DNA from: Intrasporangiaceae bacterium | GTDB taxonomy: Bacteria; Actinomycetota; Actinomycetes; Actinomycetales; Dermatophilaceae | Assembly: GCA_012518475.1 (NCBI GenBank) | Contig: JAAYSB010000113.1 | Span: 1 to 34,355 of the forward strand | Reading direction: 5' to 3' | Length of the DNA: 34,355 nucleotides | In this document: positions 17,716 through 26,920 of the stretch, one piece after another | Numbering within the stretch: position 1 is the first letter of the stretch | How the letters are laid out: each line of letters begins with the position of its first letter | Translations under genes and position numbers: made by a program | The notes under the pieces: model-generated | What the model saw: the letters and a program-made list of their open reading frames with translations, nothing else | Database searches by the model: none | Told to the model about the DNA's origin: nothing

Positions 17716-18129
17716 ATGAGTAGCGCGCAGCAGGCAGATGGTGCCTGGCACGCCAGCGCGTGGAGCGGTCTCGTCCTCGCCCTGGCCCTGGGCGCCGCCA
17801 CCTACGCGGCCTGGCTCGGCTGGGACAACGAGTACTACTACGACGCGGCCGTCGGCGCCTATCAGGGTCCGTACCGACCGATGCAGGTTGCGGGCTGCGC
17901 CCTGACGTTCGGGGTCGTCAATGCGCTGCTCGCGATGCGCTGGCGGCCTCTCATCATCGCAGTCGGCACCACAGTGGGCTTCTGGATCCTCTGGACGCTG
18001 CAGGCCGGTAGTCAGGATGAGACCGGCCTCTTCGTCGTCGGATCAGCGCTGCTCCTCGTCGGCCTGGCCCTGGGGAGTGCGCTCACCGCCTGGATCGGGT
18101 CCCGCCTCCGGCGCCGCCGGACCGGCTGA
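17716..18129 (+). CDS. Hypothetical membrane protein
   Basis: 137 aa with about four hydrophobic segments (WSGLVLALALGAATYAAWLGW, LIIAVGTTVGFWILWTL, LFVVGSALLLVGLALGSAL). Confidence 0.7.
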   Translation: MSSAQQADGAWHASAWSGLVLALALGAATYAAWLGWDNEYYYDAAVGAYQGPYRPMQVAGCALTFGVVNALLAMRWRPLIIAVGTTVGFWILWTLQAGSQDETGLFVVGSALLLVGLALGSALTAWIGSRLRRRRTG

Positions 18130-18166
18130 CCAGGACCGGCCGCCACCGGCCCCGACCGCACAAAGA

Positions 18167-18205
18167 ATCAGGGCCCGGTCACGACGTGCGTGACCAGGCC
18201 CTGAT
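18167..18205. terminator. Candidate bidirectional terminator between convergent genes
   Basis: ATCAGGGCCCGGTCACG-ACGTG-CGTGACCAGGCCCTGAT; 17-bp stem with one mismatch, between the + stop at 18129 and the - stop at 18225. Confidence 0.75.
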
Positions 18206-18224
18206 CGGGGACGGAGAGTGCCTC

Positions 18225-18641
18225 TCAGTTGGCGTGCTGGCCCTTGAAGTACTCGAAGGTCCAGCCGAGCAGGGCGGGAATGCCGAGGAGCACGCCGATG
18301 GCGAACACCCACCAGCCGACCGCGATGCCGAGGAACAGCAGGGCGGCGGCCAGGGACAGCCACAGCGGCCACCAGCTGTACGGGCTGAAGAAACCGTAGT
18401 CTCCCTGGATCTGCTCGATGTTGCCGCGCAGGTCGTCCTCGGGCGCCGCGTCGAGCACCCGGTCACTGACGTGCAGATAGCCGGCAAGGAACCAGAAGAA
18501 GAAGCCCGAGAGCAGCAGACCGACGATGCCGACCGGCTCGACCCGGTCCGGGAGGTAGTTCAGACCCCAGACGACATAGACGGCAGCGAAGACCATGAAG
18601 ATCACGCCGAGGACGAGGAACAGCTTGACGGAGTAGCGCAT
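18225..18641 (-). CDS. ctaF: Actinobacterial cytochrome c oxidase subunit IV
   Basis: MRYSVKLFLVLGVIFMVFAAVYVVWG...GFFFWFLAGYLHVSDRV...YSWWPLWLSLAAALLFLGIAVGWWVFAIG; immediately downstream of ctaD. Confidence 0.93.
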   Translation of the reverse strand: MRYSVKLFLVLGVIFMVFAAVYVVWGLNYLPDRVEPVGIVGLLLSGFFFWFLAGYLHVSDRVLDAAPEDDLRGNIEQIQGDYGFFSPYSWWPLWLSLAAALLFLGIAVGWWVFAIGVLLGIPALLGWTFEYFKGQHAN

Positions 18642-18644
18642 CGG

Positions 18645-20372
18645 TCAGTGCTCCTTCCGGCTCGCGACGAGGACCGGGTCCGCGGCCAGATCGCCGCGCA
18701 CGTCGTGCGGTGCCGCCTCGGGGTGGTTGAGGTCGAACGCGGGACGCTCGGACCGGATCCGGATGATCTGGTCGAAGTTGTGCCGCGGCGGCGGGCAGGA
18801 CGTCGTCCACTCCAGTGAGGCGCCGTAGCCCCACGGGTCGTTGCTCTCGACCTTCGGTGCGGTCTTCCACGTGATCCACACGTTCCACAGGAACACGAGG
18901 GTGGAGATGCCGAGGAGGAAGGCGAACACCGTGGAGAACTGGTTCATGAAGCGGAACCCGTCCTCGACGAGGTAGTCGGCGTAGCGGCGCGGGAAGCCCC
19001 AGATGCCGAGGATGTGCTGGATGAAGAACGTGCCGTGGAAGCCGATGAACAGCATCCAGAAGTGGATCTTGCCGAGCCGCTCGTTGAGCATCTTGCCGGT
19101 GAGCTTGGGCCACCAGAAGTAGTAGCCGGAGAACATCGCGAACACGACGGTGCCGAAGACGGTGTAGTGGAAGTGGGCCACGACGAAGTAGGTGTCGGAG
19201 ATGTGGAAGTCCAGGGCCGGCATGGCGAGGATGACGCCGGTCAGGCCACCGAAGAGGAAGGTGACGATGAAGCCGACCGCCCACAGCATGGGGGTGGCCA
19301 TGACGACCTTGCCGCCCCACATCGTGCCGATCCAGTTGAAGAACTTCACTCCTGTCGGTACTGCGATGAACATGGTCATGATCGCGAAGAACGGCAGGAG
19401 CACTTGTCCGGTGACGTACATGTGGTGCGCCCAGACCGACATCGACAGCGCGGCGATGGCGATCGTCGCATACACAAGCGTCTTGTAGCCGAAGATCGGC
19501 TTGCGGCTGAACACCGGGATGACCTCGGAGATGATTCCGAAGAACGGCAGCGCGATGACATAGACCTCGGGGTGCCCGAAGAACCAGAAGAGGTGCTGAT
19601 AGAGCATGACTCCTCCGGATCCCGGGTCGTAGATGTTCGCGCCGAACCGGCGGTCGGCACCGAGGGCCAGCAGCGTGGCGGCCAGCACCGGGAAGATGAG
19701 GAGCACGAGGATCGAGGTCACCAGGACGGTCCAGGTGAACACCGGCATCCGGAACATCGTCATGCCCGGAGCACGCATGGTGAGGATCGTCGTGATGAAG
19801 TTGACCGAGCCCAAGATGGTGCCGAAGCCACCGAGGCCGAGGCCGAAGATCCACAGGTCGCCACCAAGGCCCGGGCTGTAGGCGACGTCCGAGAGCGGGA
19901 CGTAGGCGAACCAGCCGAACGAGGCGGCGCCGTCCGGGGTGAGGAAGCCGGCGAAGGCGATGAGGCCGCCGAACAGGTACAGCCAGTAGGCAAACATGTT
20001 CAGCCGCGGGAAGGAGACGTCCGGGCTGCCGATCTGCAGCGGGACGAGCGCGTTGGCGAAGGCTGCGAACAGCGGTGTCGCGAAGAGCAGCAGCATGATC
20101 GTGCCGTGCATCGTGAACAGCTGGTTGAACTGGTCGGCGTTGTCGACGACCTGCAGCCCCTCGGTCCACAGCTCGGCACGGATGATCAGCGCCAGCGCAC
20201 CACCGATGAGGAACCACGCGAAGGAGGTGATGAAGTAGAGGTTGCCGATGACCTTGTGGTCGGTCGTCGCCAGCCACCGCACGGCCTGGGAACCGGGCAG
20301 GGCACGGGTGTGGCTCGGCGCACCCTCAGCGGTGCGCAGCATCGTCGACTCGGACGCGGTCGCCATGCTCAT
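18645..20372 (-). CDS. ctaD: Cytochrome c oxidase subunit I
   Basis: 575 aa; [71 protein letters not shown]. Confidence 0.97.
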   Translation of the reverse strand: MSMATASESTMLRTAEGAPSHTRALPGSQAVRWLATTDHKVIGNLYFITSFAWFLIGGALALIIRAELWTEGLQVVDNADQFNQLFTMHGTIMLLLFATPLFAAFANALVPLQIGSPDVSFPRLNMFAYWLYLFGGLIAFAGFLTPDGAASFGWFAYVPLSDVAYSPGLGGDLWIFGLGLGGFGTILGSVNFITTILTMRAPGMTMFRMPVFTWTVLVTSILVLLIFPVLAATLLALGADRRFGANIYDPGSGGVMLYQHLFWFFGHPEVYVIALPFFGIISEVIPVFSRKPIFGYKTLVYATIAIAALSMSVWAHHMYVTGQVLLPFFAIMTMFIAVPTGVKFFNWIGTMWGGKVVMATPMLWAVGFIVTFLFGGLTGVILAMPALDFHISDTYFVVAHFHYTVFGTVVFAMFSGYYFWWPKLTGKMLNERLGKIHFWMLFIGFHGTFFIQHILGIWGFPRRYADYLVEDGFRFMNQFSTVFAFLLGISTLVFLWNVWITWKTAPKVESNDPWGYGASLEWTTSCPPPRHNFDQIIRIRSERPAFDLNHPEAAPHDVRGDLAADPVLVASRKEH

Positions 20373-21280
20373 CGACTCCCTTCACGAATGAGGTTCTGGT
20401 CTCGCTCCATGAGCTTCTCCATGTTGTGTTCGTCCGTCATCAGGCCGGTGTTGCCCGATGCGCGCAGCGCCTCCATCTGGGCGTCGTACTCGTCCTGCTC
20501 GACGACGTGGATGTTGAAGAGCATGTAGGAGTGGTAGTCACCGCACAGCTCGGCGCACTTGCCCTGGAAGGTGCCGGTCTGGGTGGGCGTCACGGCGAAG
20601 CTGTTGACCCGGCCGGGGATCATGTCGAGCTTCTGGTGGAACTGCGGCACCCAGAAGGAGTGGATGACGTCGCGGGAGGTGAGCACGAACTCGGTGCGCT
20701 CTCCGACGACGATGTAGAGGTCCGGCAGGGTCGCCTCGACCCCGTCCTGACCGGTCAGCCGGGCCTGGGTGCCGGCGAGGTGGACATCGTCGTTGACATA
20801 GTTGAAGTCCCAGCTCCAGCGCTTGCCGATGACGTGCACGACGTTGTCGGGCGGGCTGCTCGTGTCGAGCAGGATCTCCTCGTCGCGGGCCGTGTAGAAG
20901 AACAGCACGAGCACCATGAAGATCGGCACGACGGTGTAGAGGACCTCGATCGGCACGTTGTAGCGCAGCTGCTCGGGCAGCTCGTCGTCACCGTCCTTGT
21001 GGCGGTAGACGATGAGGCACCAGAACAGCAGGCCGAGCACGAGCACACCGACCGCGATGGCGGCGATCCACGTGCCCACCCACAGGCGCGTGACCCGCTC
21101 GGCACCCTCGGTGATCGGCGGGATGAGCAGGCCGTCGGACAAGCTGGCGCGGCAGCCGGTGAGCACGAAGGCACCGACGACGATCATCGCGACGGATGCG
21201 AGTCGACGACCCCGTCCCCGCCGCGGTGCACCACCGACGAGACTGTCAGAGCTAGGCACTAGGGAACCTCTCTCGAGCAT
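20369..21280 (-). CDS. ctaC: Cytochrome c oxidase subunit II (lipoprotein-type, CuA)
   Basis: [14 protein letters not shown] CuA motif; lipobox-like VLTGC; two TMs; start at ATG 21280 (GTG 21259 possible); 4-bp overlap with ctaD. Confidence 0.94.
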   Translation of the reverse strand: MLERGSLVPSSDSLVGGAPRRGRGRRLASVAMIVVGAFVLTGCRASLSDGLLIPPITEGAERVTRLWVGTWIAAIAVGVLVLGLLFWCLIVYRHKDGDDELPEQLRYNVPIEVLYTVVPIFMVLVLFFYTARDEEILLDTSSPPDNVVHVIGKRWSWDFNYVNDDVHLAGTQARLTGQDGVEATLPDLYIVVGERTEFVLTSRDVIHSFWVPQFHQKLDMIPGRVNSFAVTPTQTGTFQGKCAELCGDYHSYMLFNIHVVEQDEYDAQMEALRASGNTGLMTDEHNMEKLMERDQNLIREGSR

Positions 21281-21357
21281 GGAAAACAGACACGTTCGCA
21301 GACACACTACTCCAGCGAGGGGGTGGAATTGGGCCAGGGTGGAGATAGCGTCGTGGC

Positions 21358-22803
21358 GTGCCCGAGTCGACTCCGCCCAGTAGCCCGACGAGTCTGCTTC
21401 TCGACGCTGCCCAGGGCCCGCTCCATCCCGCGGCGCGGGAGACCCTCCTCGCCGGCCTGGACGCCGGGTGGGCCGACCCGCGCAGACTCTATGCACCTGC
21501 CCGGCGATCCCGCGCGCTGCTCGACCAGGCCCGCGAGATCATCGCCCATGGCCTGGGCGTGCGACCGAACGAGCTGAGTTTCCACGCGAGCGGCGCCGAT
21601 GCCCTCCAGACCGGCCTGACCGGCCTCCTCCACGCCCGGCGGCGTCGTGGCCGGACCCTTGCCGCGAGCGCTGTCGAGCACTCCGTGGTCCTCACTCACG
21701 GCCGTGCCCGCGCCGCGCAGGACCCGGCTGACGCCCTGGCCGTCGTCCCCGTCGACGAATTCGGTCGGGTCGATCTCACGGAGTGGGACGCAGCCGTGGC
21801 CGGGGACGGCGTGGCCGTCGCCGCCCTCCAGCACGCCAACGGCGAGGTCGGCACCGTCCAGCCGCTCGAGGAGGGGTATGCGCGGGCCCAGCAGTCGGGC
21901 GTTCCCCTCCTGTGCGACGCCCAGGCGAGCCTCGGTCGGATCGCCGCGCCGAGCGCAGCGGACGTTATCGCCGGCAGCGCGGCGAGCTTCGGCGGCCCAC
22001 CGATCGGGCTGCTCGTCGTGCGCGAGGGCACCCGCTTCGCTCTGCCGGGACGCCCTCTTGAGGCCGAGCACGGCAGGTCGGCGGCCGACCCGTGGGTGCC
22101 CCTGGTCCTGGCGGCGGCCGAGGCCTGGCGTCAGGTGGAGGCGGTTCGTGAGGAGGAGGCTGCCGCGGCCTTCGCTCTCATCGAACGCCTCCGGGATGCT
22201 CTGTCGGACATCGACGGGCTCGCGGTGGCGGGCCATCCCACCGAGCGACTACCCCACGTCCTGACGGCCTCCGCCCTCTATGTCGATGGCGAGACGGTCG
22301 TCCACGAGCTCTCCCGGCACGGGATCGCGGTGGCCTCGGGCTCGGCCTGCACGGCGAGCACGCTCGAGCCGAGCCACGTGCTCGCGGCGATGGGCGCCCT
22401 CAGCCACGGCAACATCCGGATCACCCTGCCGCTGGAGGCTGTCAGTCCCGACCGCGAGCAGGCCTGCGCCGCTCTGCCCGAGGTGCTGGAGGAAGTCGTC
22501 ACCCGGGCCCGCTCGCAGGTCTGGGGTGGGCAGTCGGAGTCGGCGGGTCGTGCCGGCGGCGCCGGCGTCGACTCCCGCGGAACCCTGTGTCCGCAGCCCG
22601 TCATCGACATCGCGCGCTGGTGGCGTGCCAACCCGGATGCGACAGAGGTCACCCTCCTCGCCGACGACGAGGCGGCGCGCGTCGATGTGCCCGCCTGGTG
22701 CCGGATGACCGGCCGCCCACTGCGGGAGGTGCGGGAGCTGGCCGACGGCGGCACCGCATACGTCATCGGCAGCGGTGCCGAAGCGACCTCACAGCGGCCG
22801 TAG
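21358..22803 (+). CDS. Cysteine desulfurase-like aminotransferase class V protein fused to a C-terminal TusA-like domain
   Basis: Fold-type I features (LSFHASGADALQTGL, SAVEHSVVL, LLCDAQASLGRI, IAVASGSACTASTLEPSHVL) followed by VDSRGTLCPQPVIDIARWW (TusA CPxP). GTG start. Confidence 0.85.
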   Translation: MPESTPPSSPTSLLLDAAQGPLHPAARETLLAGLDAGWADPRRLYAPARRSRALLDQAREIIAHGLGVRPNELSFHASGADALQTGLTGLLHARRRRGRTLAASAVEHSVVLTHGRARAAQDPADALAVVPVDEFGRVDLTEWDAAVAGDGVAVAALQHANGEVGTVQPLEEGYARAQQSGVPLLCDAQASLGRIAAPSAADVIAGSAASFGGPPIGLLVVREGTRFALPGRPLEAEHGRSAADPWVPLVLAAAEAWRQVEAVREEEAAAAFALIERLRDALSDIDGLAVAGHPTERLPHVLTASALYVDGETVVHELSRHGIAVASGSACTASTLEPSHVLAAMGALSHGNIRITLPLEAVSPDREQACAALPEVLEEVVTRARSQVWGGQSESAGRAGGAGVDSRGTLCPQPVIDIARWWRANPDATEVTLLADDEAARVDVPAWCRMTGRPLREVRELADGGTAYVIGSGAEATSQRP

Positions 22804-23469
22804 CGGCTCGCGCAGGGCCCGCTCCAGCGCGTCCAGGTATGCGGCGCGTGGGATCTCGACCATCCCGAGAGTCTGCAGATGGGGAGTCTGCCACTGGACA
22901 TCGATGACCCGGTGTGAGGGCTCGTCGCCGAAGAACCGTTCGGCGAGCGCGACGAGGGCAGCCTTGGACGCGTCGGTCTCGCGGTAGAACATCGACTCCC
23001 CCGCGAACAGCCCGCCGGTCATGATCCCGTACAGCCCCCCGACGAGCCGGCCGTCCCGCCACGTCTCGATCGAGTGGGCCCAACCGAGCTCGTGGAGGCG
23101 GGTATAGGCGTCGATGATCTCGGCGGTGATCCACCGGCCGTCCCGTCGTCGGTCGGCGCAGGCGGCGATGACGTCGGAGAAGGCGGTGTTCACGCGGATC
23201 TCGAAGCGCCGGCAGGAGCGGCGCAGCGACCGCGAGACATGCAGCCCCCGGGGCAGGAGGACGCCCCGCGGGTCGGGTGACCACCAGCCGAGCGGGTCGC
23301 CTCCGTGCCGGCCGATCCCCATCGGGAACACGCCGCTGCGATAGGCCTGGAGCACGGTCGCCGGCTCGAGATCGGCGCCGACGGCGAGGAGGTCCTCCCC
23401 GGGGCCGGCCGCGGCGGGATTCATCACCCAGCGCGAGGGCGGCGGCTCGATCGGGGGCCAGGCCGGCAT
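22789..23469 (-). CDS. aat: Leucyl/phenylalanyl-tRNA--protein transferase
   Basis: VLQAYRSGVFPMGI, WWSPDPRGVLLP, GWAHSIETWRDGRLVGGLYGIMTGGLFAGESMFYRETDASKAAL, DVQWQTPHLQTLGMVEIPR. Confidence 0.95.
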   Translation of the reverse strand: MPAWPPIEPPPSRWVMNPAAAGPGEDLLAVGADLEPATVLQAYRSGVFPMGIGRHGGDPLGWWSPDPRGVLLPRGLHVSRSLRRSCRRFEIRVNTAFSDVIAACADRRRDGRWITAEIIDAYTRLHELGWAHSIETWRDGRLVGGLYGIMTGGLFAGESMFYRETDASKAALVALAERFFGDEPSHRVIDVQWQTPHLQTLGMVEIPRAAYLDALERALREPLRPL

Positions 23470-23494
23470 GGTCAGAACCGGGACGGGACCAGGC

Positions 23495-24481
23495 TCACGG
23501 GCGCGGGCACGAGATGTGCGGCTCGATCTCGTCCGCGGCCGCCTCGCCATAGCTCTCCCGGAGCCGGCCGAGCAGATGGGACTTCGAGAGCCGATACTCC
23601 TGGGTGCCGACCGTCTCGATGACATAACCGGCCAGAACGGAGCCCAGCTGGGCGCAGCGCTCGTGGCTGAGGTCGTTGACCAGACCGGTGAGGAAGCCGG
23701 CGCGGAAGGCGTCACCGACGCCGGTGGGATCGACTGGGGAGACGCCCTTGGCGACGTCGACGTGGATAGGGTCCTCGCCCTTGGTGACGATGGTGGCGCC
23801 GTCCTTGCCCTTGGTGATGACCCTGGTGCCGACCCGCTCGGAGATCTCCTCCGCGGACCAGCCGGTCTTCTTCTCGGTGAGGTGGCTCTCGTACTCGTTC
23901 GTGAAGAGGTAGTGCGCCCCGTCGATGAGTCGGCGGATGAAGGCGCCGTCGGCGAACGCCAGCTGCTGGCTCGGGTCGGCGACGAACCGCAGGCCGCGGG
24001 TGCGGCACTCGTCGCAGTGGCGGGCCATCGCCTCGGGGTCGTCGGCACCGATCAGGACGAGGTCGAGCCCTCCGACGCGCTGCGCGATCGGGCCGAGCTC
24101 GATGTTGCGGGCCTCGGCCATGGCACCGGCGTAGAAGGTCGCCATCTGCGCCATGTCCTGGTCGGTCGTGCAGACGAACCGGGCGGTGTGCAGCGTCTCG
24201 GAGGTGTGGATCGACTCGCAGTCGACCCCGTGCCGCTCCAGCCAGGACCGGTAGTCGGCGAAGTCCTCGCCCACTGAGCCGACGAGCACCGGGTGCTGGC
24301 CGAGCTGGGCCATGCCGAAGGAGATGTTCGCCGCGATGCCGCCGCGGCGGATCTGCAGGTCGCTGGCGAGGAAGGATACGGAGATCTTGTCGAGCTGCTC
24401 GACGACGAGGCTGTCGGCGAAGCGACCCTCGAAGGTCATCAGGTGGTCGGTCGCGATGGAGCCGCAGATGGCGATGCGCAC
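23495..24481 (-). CDS. PfkB-family carbohydrate/adenosine kinase
   Basis: RIAICGSIATDHLMTFEGRF...RRGGIAANISFGMAQLG...DPTGVGDAFRAGFLTGL; GTG start at 24481; resembles the AdoK/CbhK group. Confidence 0.88.
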   Translation of the reverse strand: MRIAICGSIATDHLMTFEGRFADSLVVEQLDKISVSFLASDLQIRRGGIAANISFGMAQLGQHPVLVGSVGEDFADYRSWLERHGVDCESIHTSETLHTARFVCTTDQDMAQMATFYAGAMAEARNIELGPIAQRVGGLDLVLIGADDPEAMARHCDECRTRGLRFVADPSQQLAFADGAFIRRLIDGAHYLFTNEYESHLTEKKTGWSAEEISERVGTRVITKGKDGATIVTKGEDPIHVDVAKGVSPVDPTGVGDAFRAGFLTGLVNDLSHERCAQLGSVLAGYVIETVGTQEYRLSKSHLLGRLRESYGEAAADEIEPHISCPRP

Positions 24482-24519
24482 GGCGCTGACGCTACCCGAC
24501 GCCGGTGGCCGGGCAGCGC

Positions 24520-24555
24520 AACGGCCCTGCACCGGAGGGGTGGTGCAGGGCCGTT
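24520..24555. terminator. Candidate terminator hairpin downstream of erpA
   Basis: AACGGCCCTGCACC-GGAGGGGT-GGTGCAGGGCCGTT; perfect 14-bp stem, 8-nt loop, between the erpA stop (24599) and the pfkB start (24481). Confidence 0.7.
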
Positions 24556-24598
24556 GACGACGGGGTATGCGGCGCGAACCGCAGTCGTGCGTGTCGCC

Positions 24599-24955
24599 TC
24601 AGCTGAAGCTGTCGCCGCAGGCGCACGAGGAGCCGGCGTTCGGGTTGTCGATCGTGAAGCCCTGCTTCTCGATGGTGTCGGCGAAGTCGATCGTCGCGCC
24701 GTCGAGGTAGGGGCCGCTCATCCGGTCGACAACGACACCGACGCCGTCGAAGTCGACCACGAGGTCGCCGTCGAGGCTGCGCTCGTCGAAGTAGAGCTGG
24801 TAGATCAGGCCCGAGCACCCGCCCGGCTGGACGCCGACGCGCAGGCGGAGGTCGTCGCGACCCTCCTGCTCGAGGAGGGACTTGACCTTGGCGGCGGCCA
24901 CGTCGGTGAGGACGACGCCGTGGGCCTTGGTCTCGGTGGTGGTCTGCTCAGTCAC
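24599..24955 (-). CDS. erpA: Iron-sulfur cluster insertion protein (HesB/IscA/ErpA family)
   Basis: GVQPGGCSGLIYQLYFDE...NPNAGSSCACGDSFS. Confidence 0.92.
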   Translation of the reverse strand: MTEQTTTETKAHGVVLTDVAAAKVKSLLEQEGRDDLRLRVGVQPGGCSGLIYQLYFDERSLDGDLVVDFDGVGVVVDRMSGPYLDGATIDFADTIEKQGFTIDNPNAGSSCACGDSFS

Positions 24956-25056
24956 AGGAGATCGGTGTCCTTCGAGGATCGAGGTCAGTCGGGTGCTCTC
25001 CGGTCAACATAGGTCATCGCCGGTGCATTCCCAGTCGGACCAGGATACGTCGTGCG

Positions 25057-26244
25057 TCAGGGCCGGGGCGACCACGTGCGCGCGACCCGAGCGACTCTGG
25101 CCTCGAGGGAACCCACCGGGTCGAGCATCGCGGCGTCGACGTCCTCGGGTCGCTCGGCCACCGCATACGTCCCTGACAGCCCGATGCCCATGGCCTCGCG
25201 GCGGCCGACGAGCACCTGCCCGGCAATGGCGATGCTCGGCGTCGCGACCTCCAGTGCGGTCCGGGCGACGCCGGCGACGACCTTGCCCTGGACACTCTGC
25301 CAGTCGAGCTTGCCCTCGCCGGTGACGACGAGGGAGGCATCGGCGATCCGGTCGCGCAGTCCGACGGTCTCGATGACGAGGTCGACCCCACTGATCTGGC
25401 GGGCCCCGAGCGCAAGCAGCCCGTAGCCGAGGCCGCCGCCGGCTCCTGCCCCGGTCGCGCGGTCGAGGCGGAGCGGTCGCCCGGTGAGCAGGTCCGTCGG
25501 GGTATCGAGGCAGCGGGTCACGACCTCGTGGAAGCGTCCGAGGGAGGCCTCGAGCGCCTGGGCCTGTTCGGGGGTCGCGCCCTTCTGCGCCGCGAACACG
25601 GCGCTGGCACCCTTGAGCCCGAGCAGGGGTGACTCGACGTCCGTCGCGGCAACGATGTCGATGCCGGAGAACCGGCGCCGGACGTCCTGGAGCGGAGCGA
25701 GGTCCTCGTCGCTGAGCAGGCCCAGTCCTCCGCCACCGGCGGTGAGCAGCGGGCTCTCCCCCGCACCCAGTGCAGCGAGCATGCCGGCACCGCCGTCGTT
25801 GGTGCCGGAGCCGCCCAGACCCACGACGACCCGCTCGGCTCCCTCCGCCACGGCGATCTCGATGAGCTGCCCCACCCCGAAGGTGCTCGTGCGGGTGGGG
25901 TCGCGGTCCGCGGCGTCCAGCAGGTGCAGTCCTGCCGCGTGCGCCGACTCGATGTAGGCGGTGGGCACCGCCCCCGCCACCCCGCTCGCCGCCCGGTCGA
26001 GAAGAATCGCCGCCGGGGCCGGGCGACCGAGGGGGTCCTGCACCGTCGCAGCGATGGTCTCCGCGCCGTTGTCTGCGAGCGCGGTCGCGAGGACGTCGAT
26101 GAATCCCGGCCCACCGTCGGACAGCGGGACCTGGACGAGCTCGTCGTGCGGTGCGGTGCGCGCCCACCCCTGCGCCATCGCCTCAGCGGCCTGAGCGGCG
26201 GTGAGGGTGTCGGTGAAGCAGTCGGGGGCTATGACGACGCGCAC
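25057..26244 (-). CDS. Glycerate kinase
   Basis: MRVVIAPDCFTDTLTAAQAAEAMAQGW, VPLSDGGPGFIDVL, VVGLGGSGTNDGGAGMLAALG; 395 aa. Confidence 0.93.
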   Translation of the reverse strand: MRVVIAPDCFTDTLTAAQAAEAMAQGWARTAPHDELVQVPLSDGGPGFIDVLATALADNGAETIAATVQDPLGRPAPAAILLDRAASGVAGAVPTAYIESAHAAGLHLLDAADRDPTRTSTFGVGQLIEIAVAEGAERVVVGLGGSGTNDGGAGMLAALGAGESPLLTAGGGGLGLLSDEDLAPLQDVRRRFSGIDIVAATDVESPLLGLKGASAVFAAQKGATPEQAQALEASLGRFHEVVTRCLDTPTDLLTGRPLRLDRATGAGAGGGLGYGLLALGARQISGVDLVIETVGLRDRIADASLVVTGEGKLDWQSVQGKVVAGVARTALEVATPSIAIAGQVLVGRREAMGIGLSGTYAVAERPEDVDAAMLDPVGSLEARVARVARTWSPRP

Positions 26245-26282
26245 GGAGTCCAGACTATGTCCGAGCCGGCCGACCGCTCGGG

Positions 26283-26834
26283 TCAGCGGGTGAGGTCGAG
26301 GGGCCGGAAGCTCACCGGGAACGGGGCGTCGGTGGAGAACAGGTCCTCACCCTCGACGATCTGCGCCGTGACATAGCGTCCGTCGACGAGCCGAAACTCC
26401 CGGATCGCTGGGTGCTCGGGATCGATGACCCAGTAGTGCTCGACTCCGAAACGGGCCAGCGCCTCGGGCTTGCGGACCAGGTCGGTCCGGCGGCTCGACG
26501 GGGACAGGATCTCGACGACGAGCGAAGGCGCCCGGACCACTTCCGAGCCGGTTCGCACGTCCCGGTCGACGACCATGAGGTCGGGCTGGATCACCGTGCG
26601 CTCGCCGGCGCGCAGGTCCAGCGGGGCGGAGAACACCCTCAGGTTGTCGGGCACGGCCTCCCGAAGAATGCCGAACACCTCGGAGTGAACCACCTGGTGA
26701 GGCACGCTCGGACCCGGTGTCATGACCAGCTCACCGTCGATCAGCTGGATGACGAAGTCGTCGCGCTGCTCCCGATATGCGTGCAGATCCTCGACGGTAT
26801 AGATCCCGACGTCCATCAGACTCATGCTCCCCAT
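26283..26834 (-). CDS. Uma2-family (DUF820) restriction-endonuclease-fold protein
   Basis: YREQRDDFVIQLIDGELVMTPGPSVPHQVVHSEV...VIQPDLMVVDRDV...PSLVVEILSPSSRRTDLVRKPEALARFGVEHYWVIDPE. Confidence 0.9.
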   Translation of the reverse strand: MGSMSLMDVGIYTVEDLHAYREQRDDFVIQLIDGELVMTPGPSVPHQVVHSEVFGILREAVPDNLRVFSAPLDLRAGERTVIQPDLMVVDRDVRTGSEVVRAPSLVVEILSPSSRRTDLVRKPEALARFGVEHYWVIDPEHPAIREFRLVDGRYVTAQIVEGEDLFSTDAPFPVSFRPLDLTR

Positions 26835-26920
26835 CGTGCCCCTCTCTGCGCATACCGTCCAGCATGCCCTCGACCGGTGACAAGCCTTGAGGCTTATCCA
26901 CAGTGACCTACGATCGACAC

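Noticed and set aside
19014-20528. 504-aa + strand ORF antisense to ctaD
   Set aside because: Highly charged shadow ORF opposite an unmistakable COX1 gene; no domain-like sequence.
26283-26834. Uma2 endonuclease-fold protein as part of a defence system
   Set aside because: Stand-alone, common and widespread family in actinobacteria; no partner defence genes next to it.
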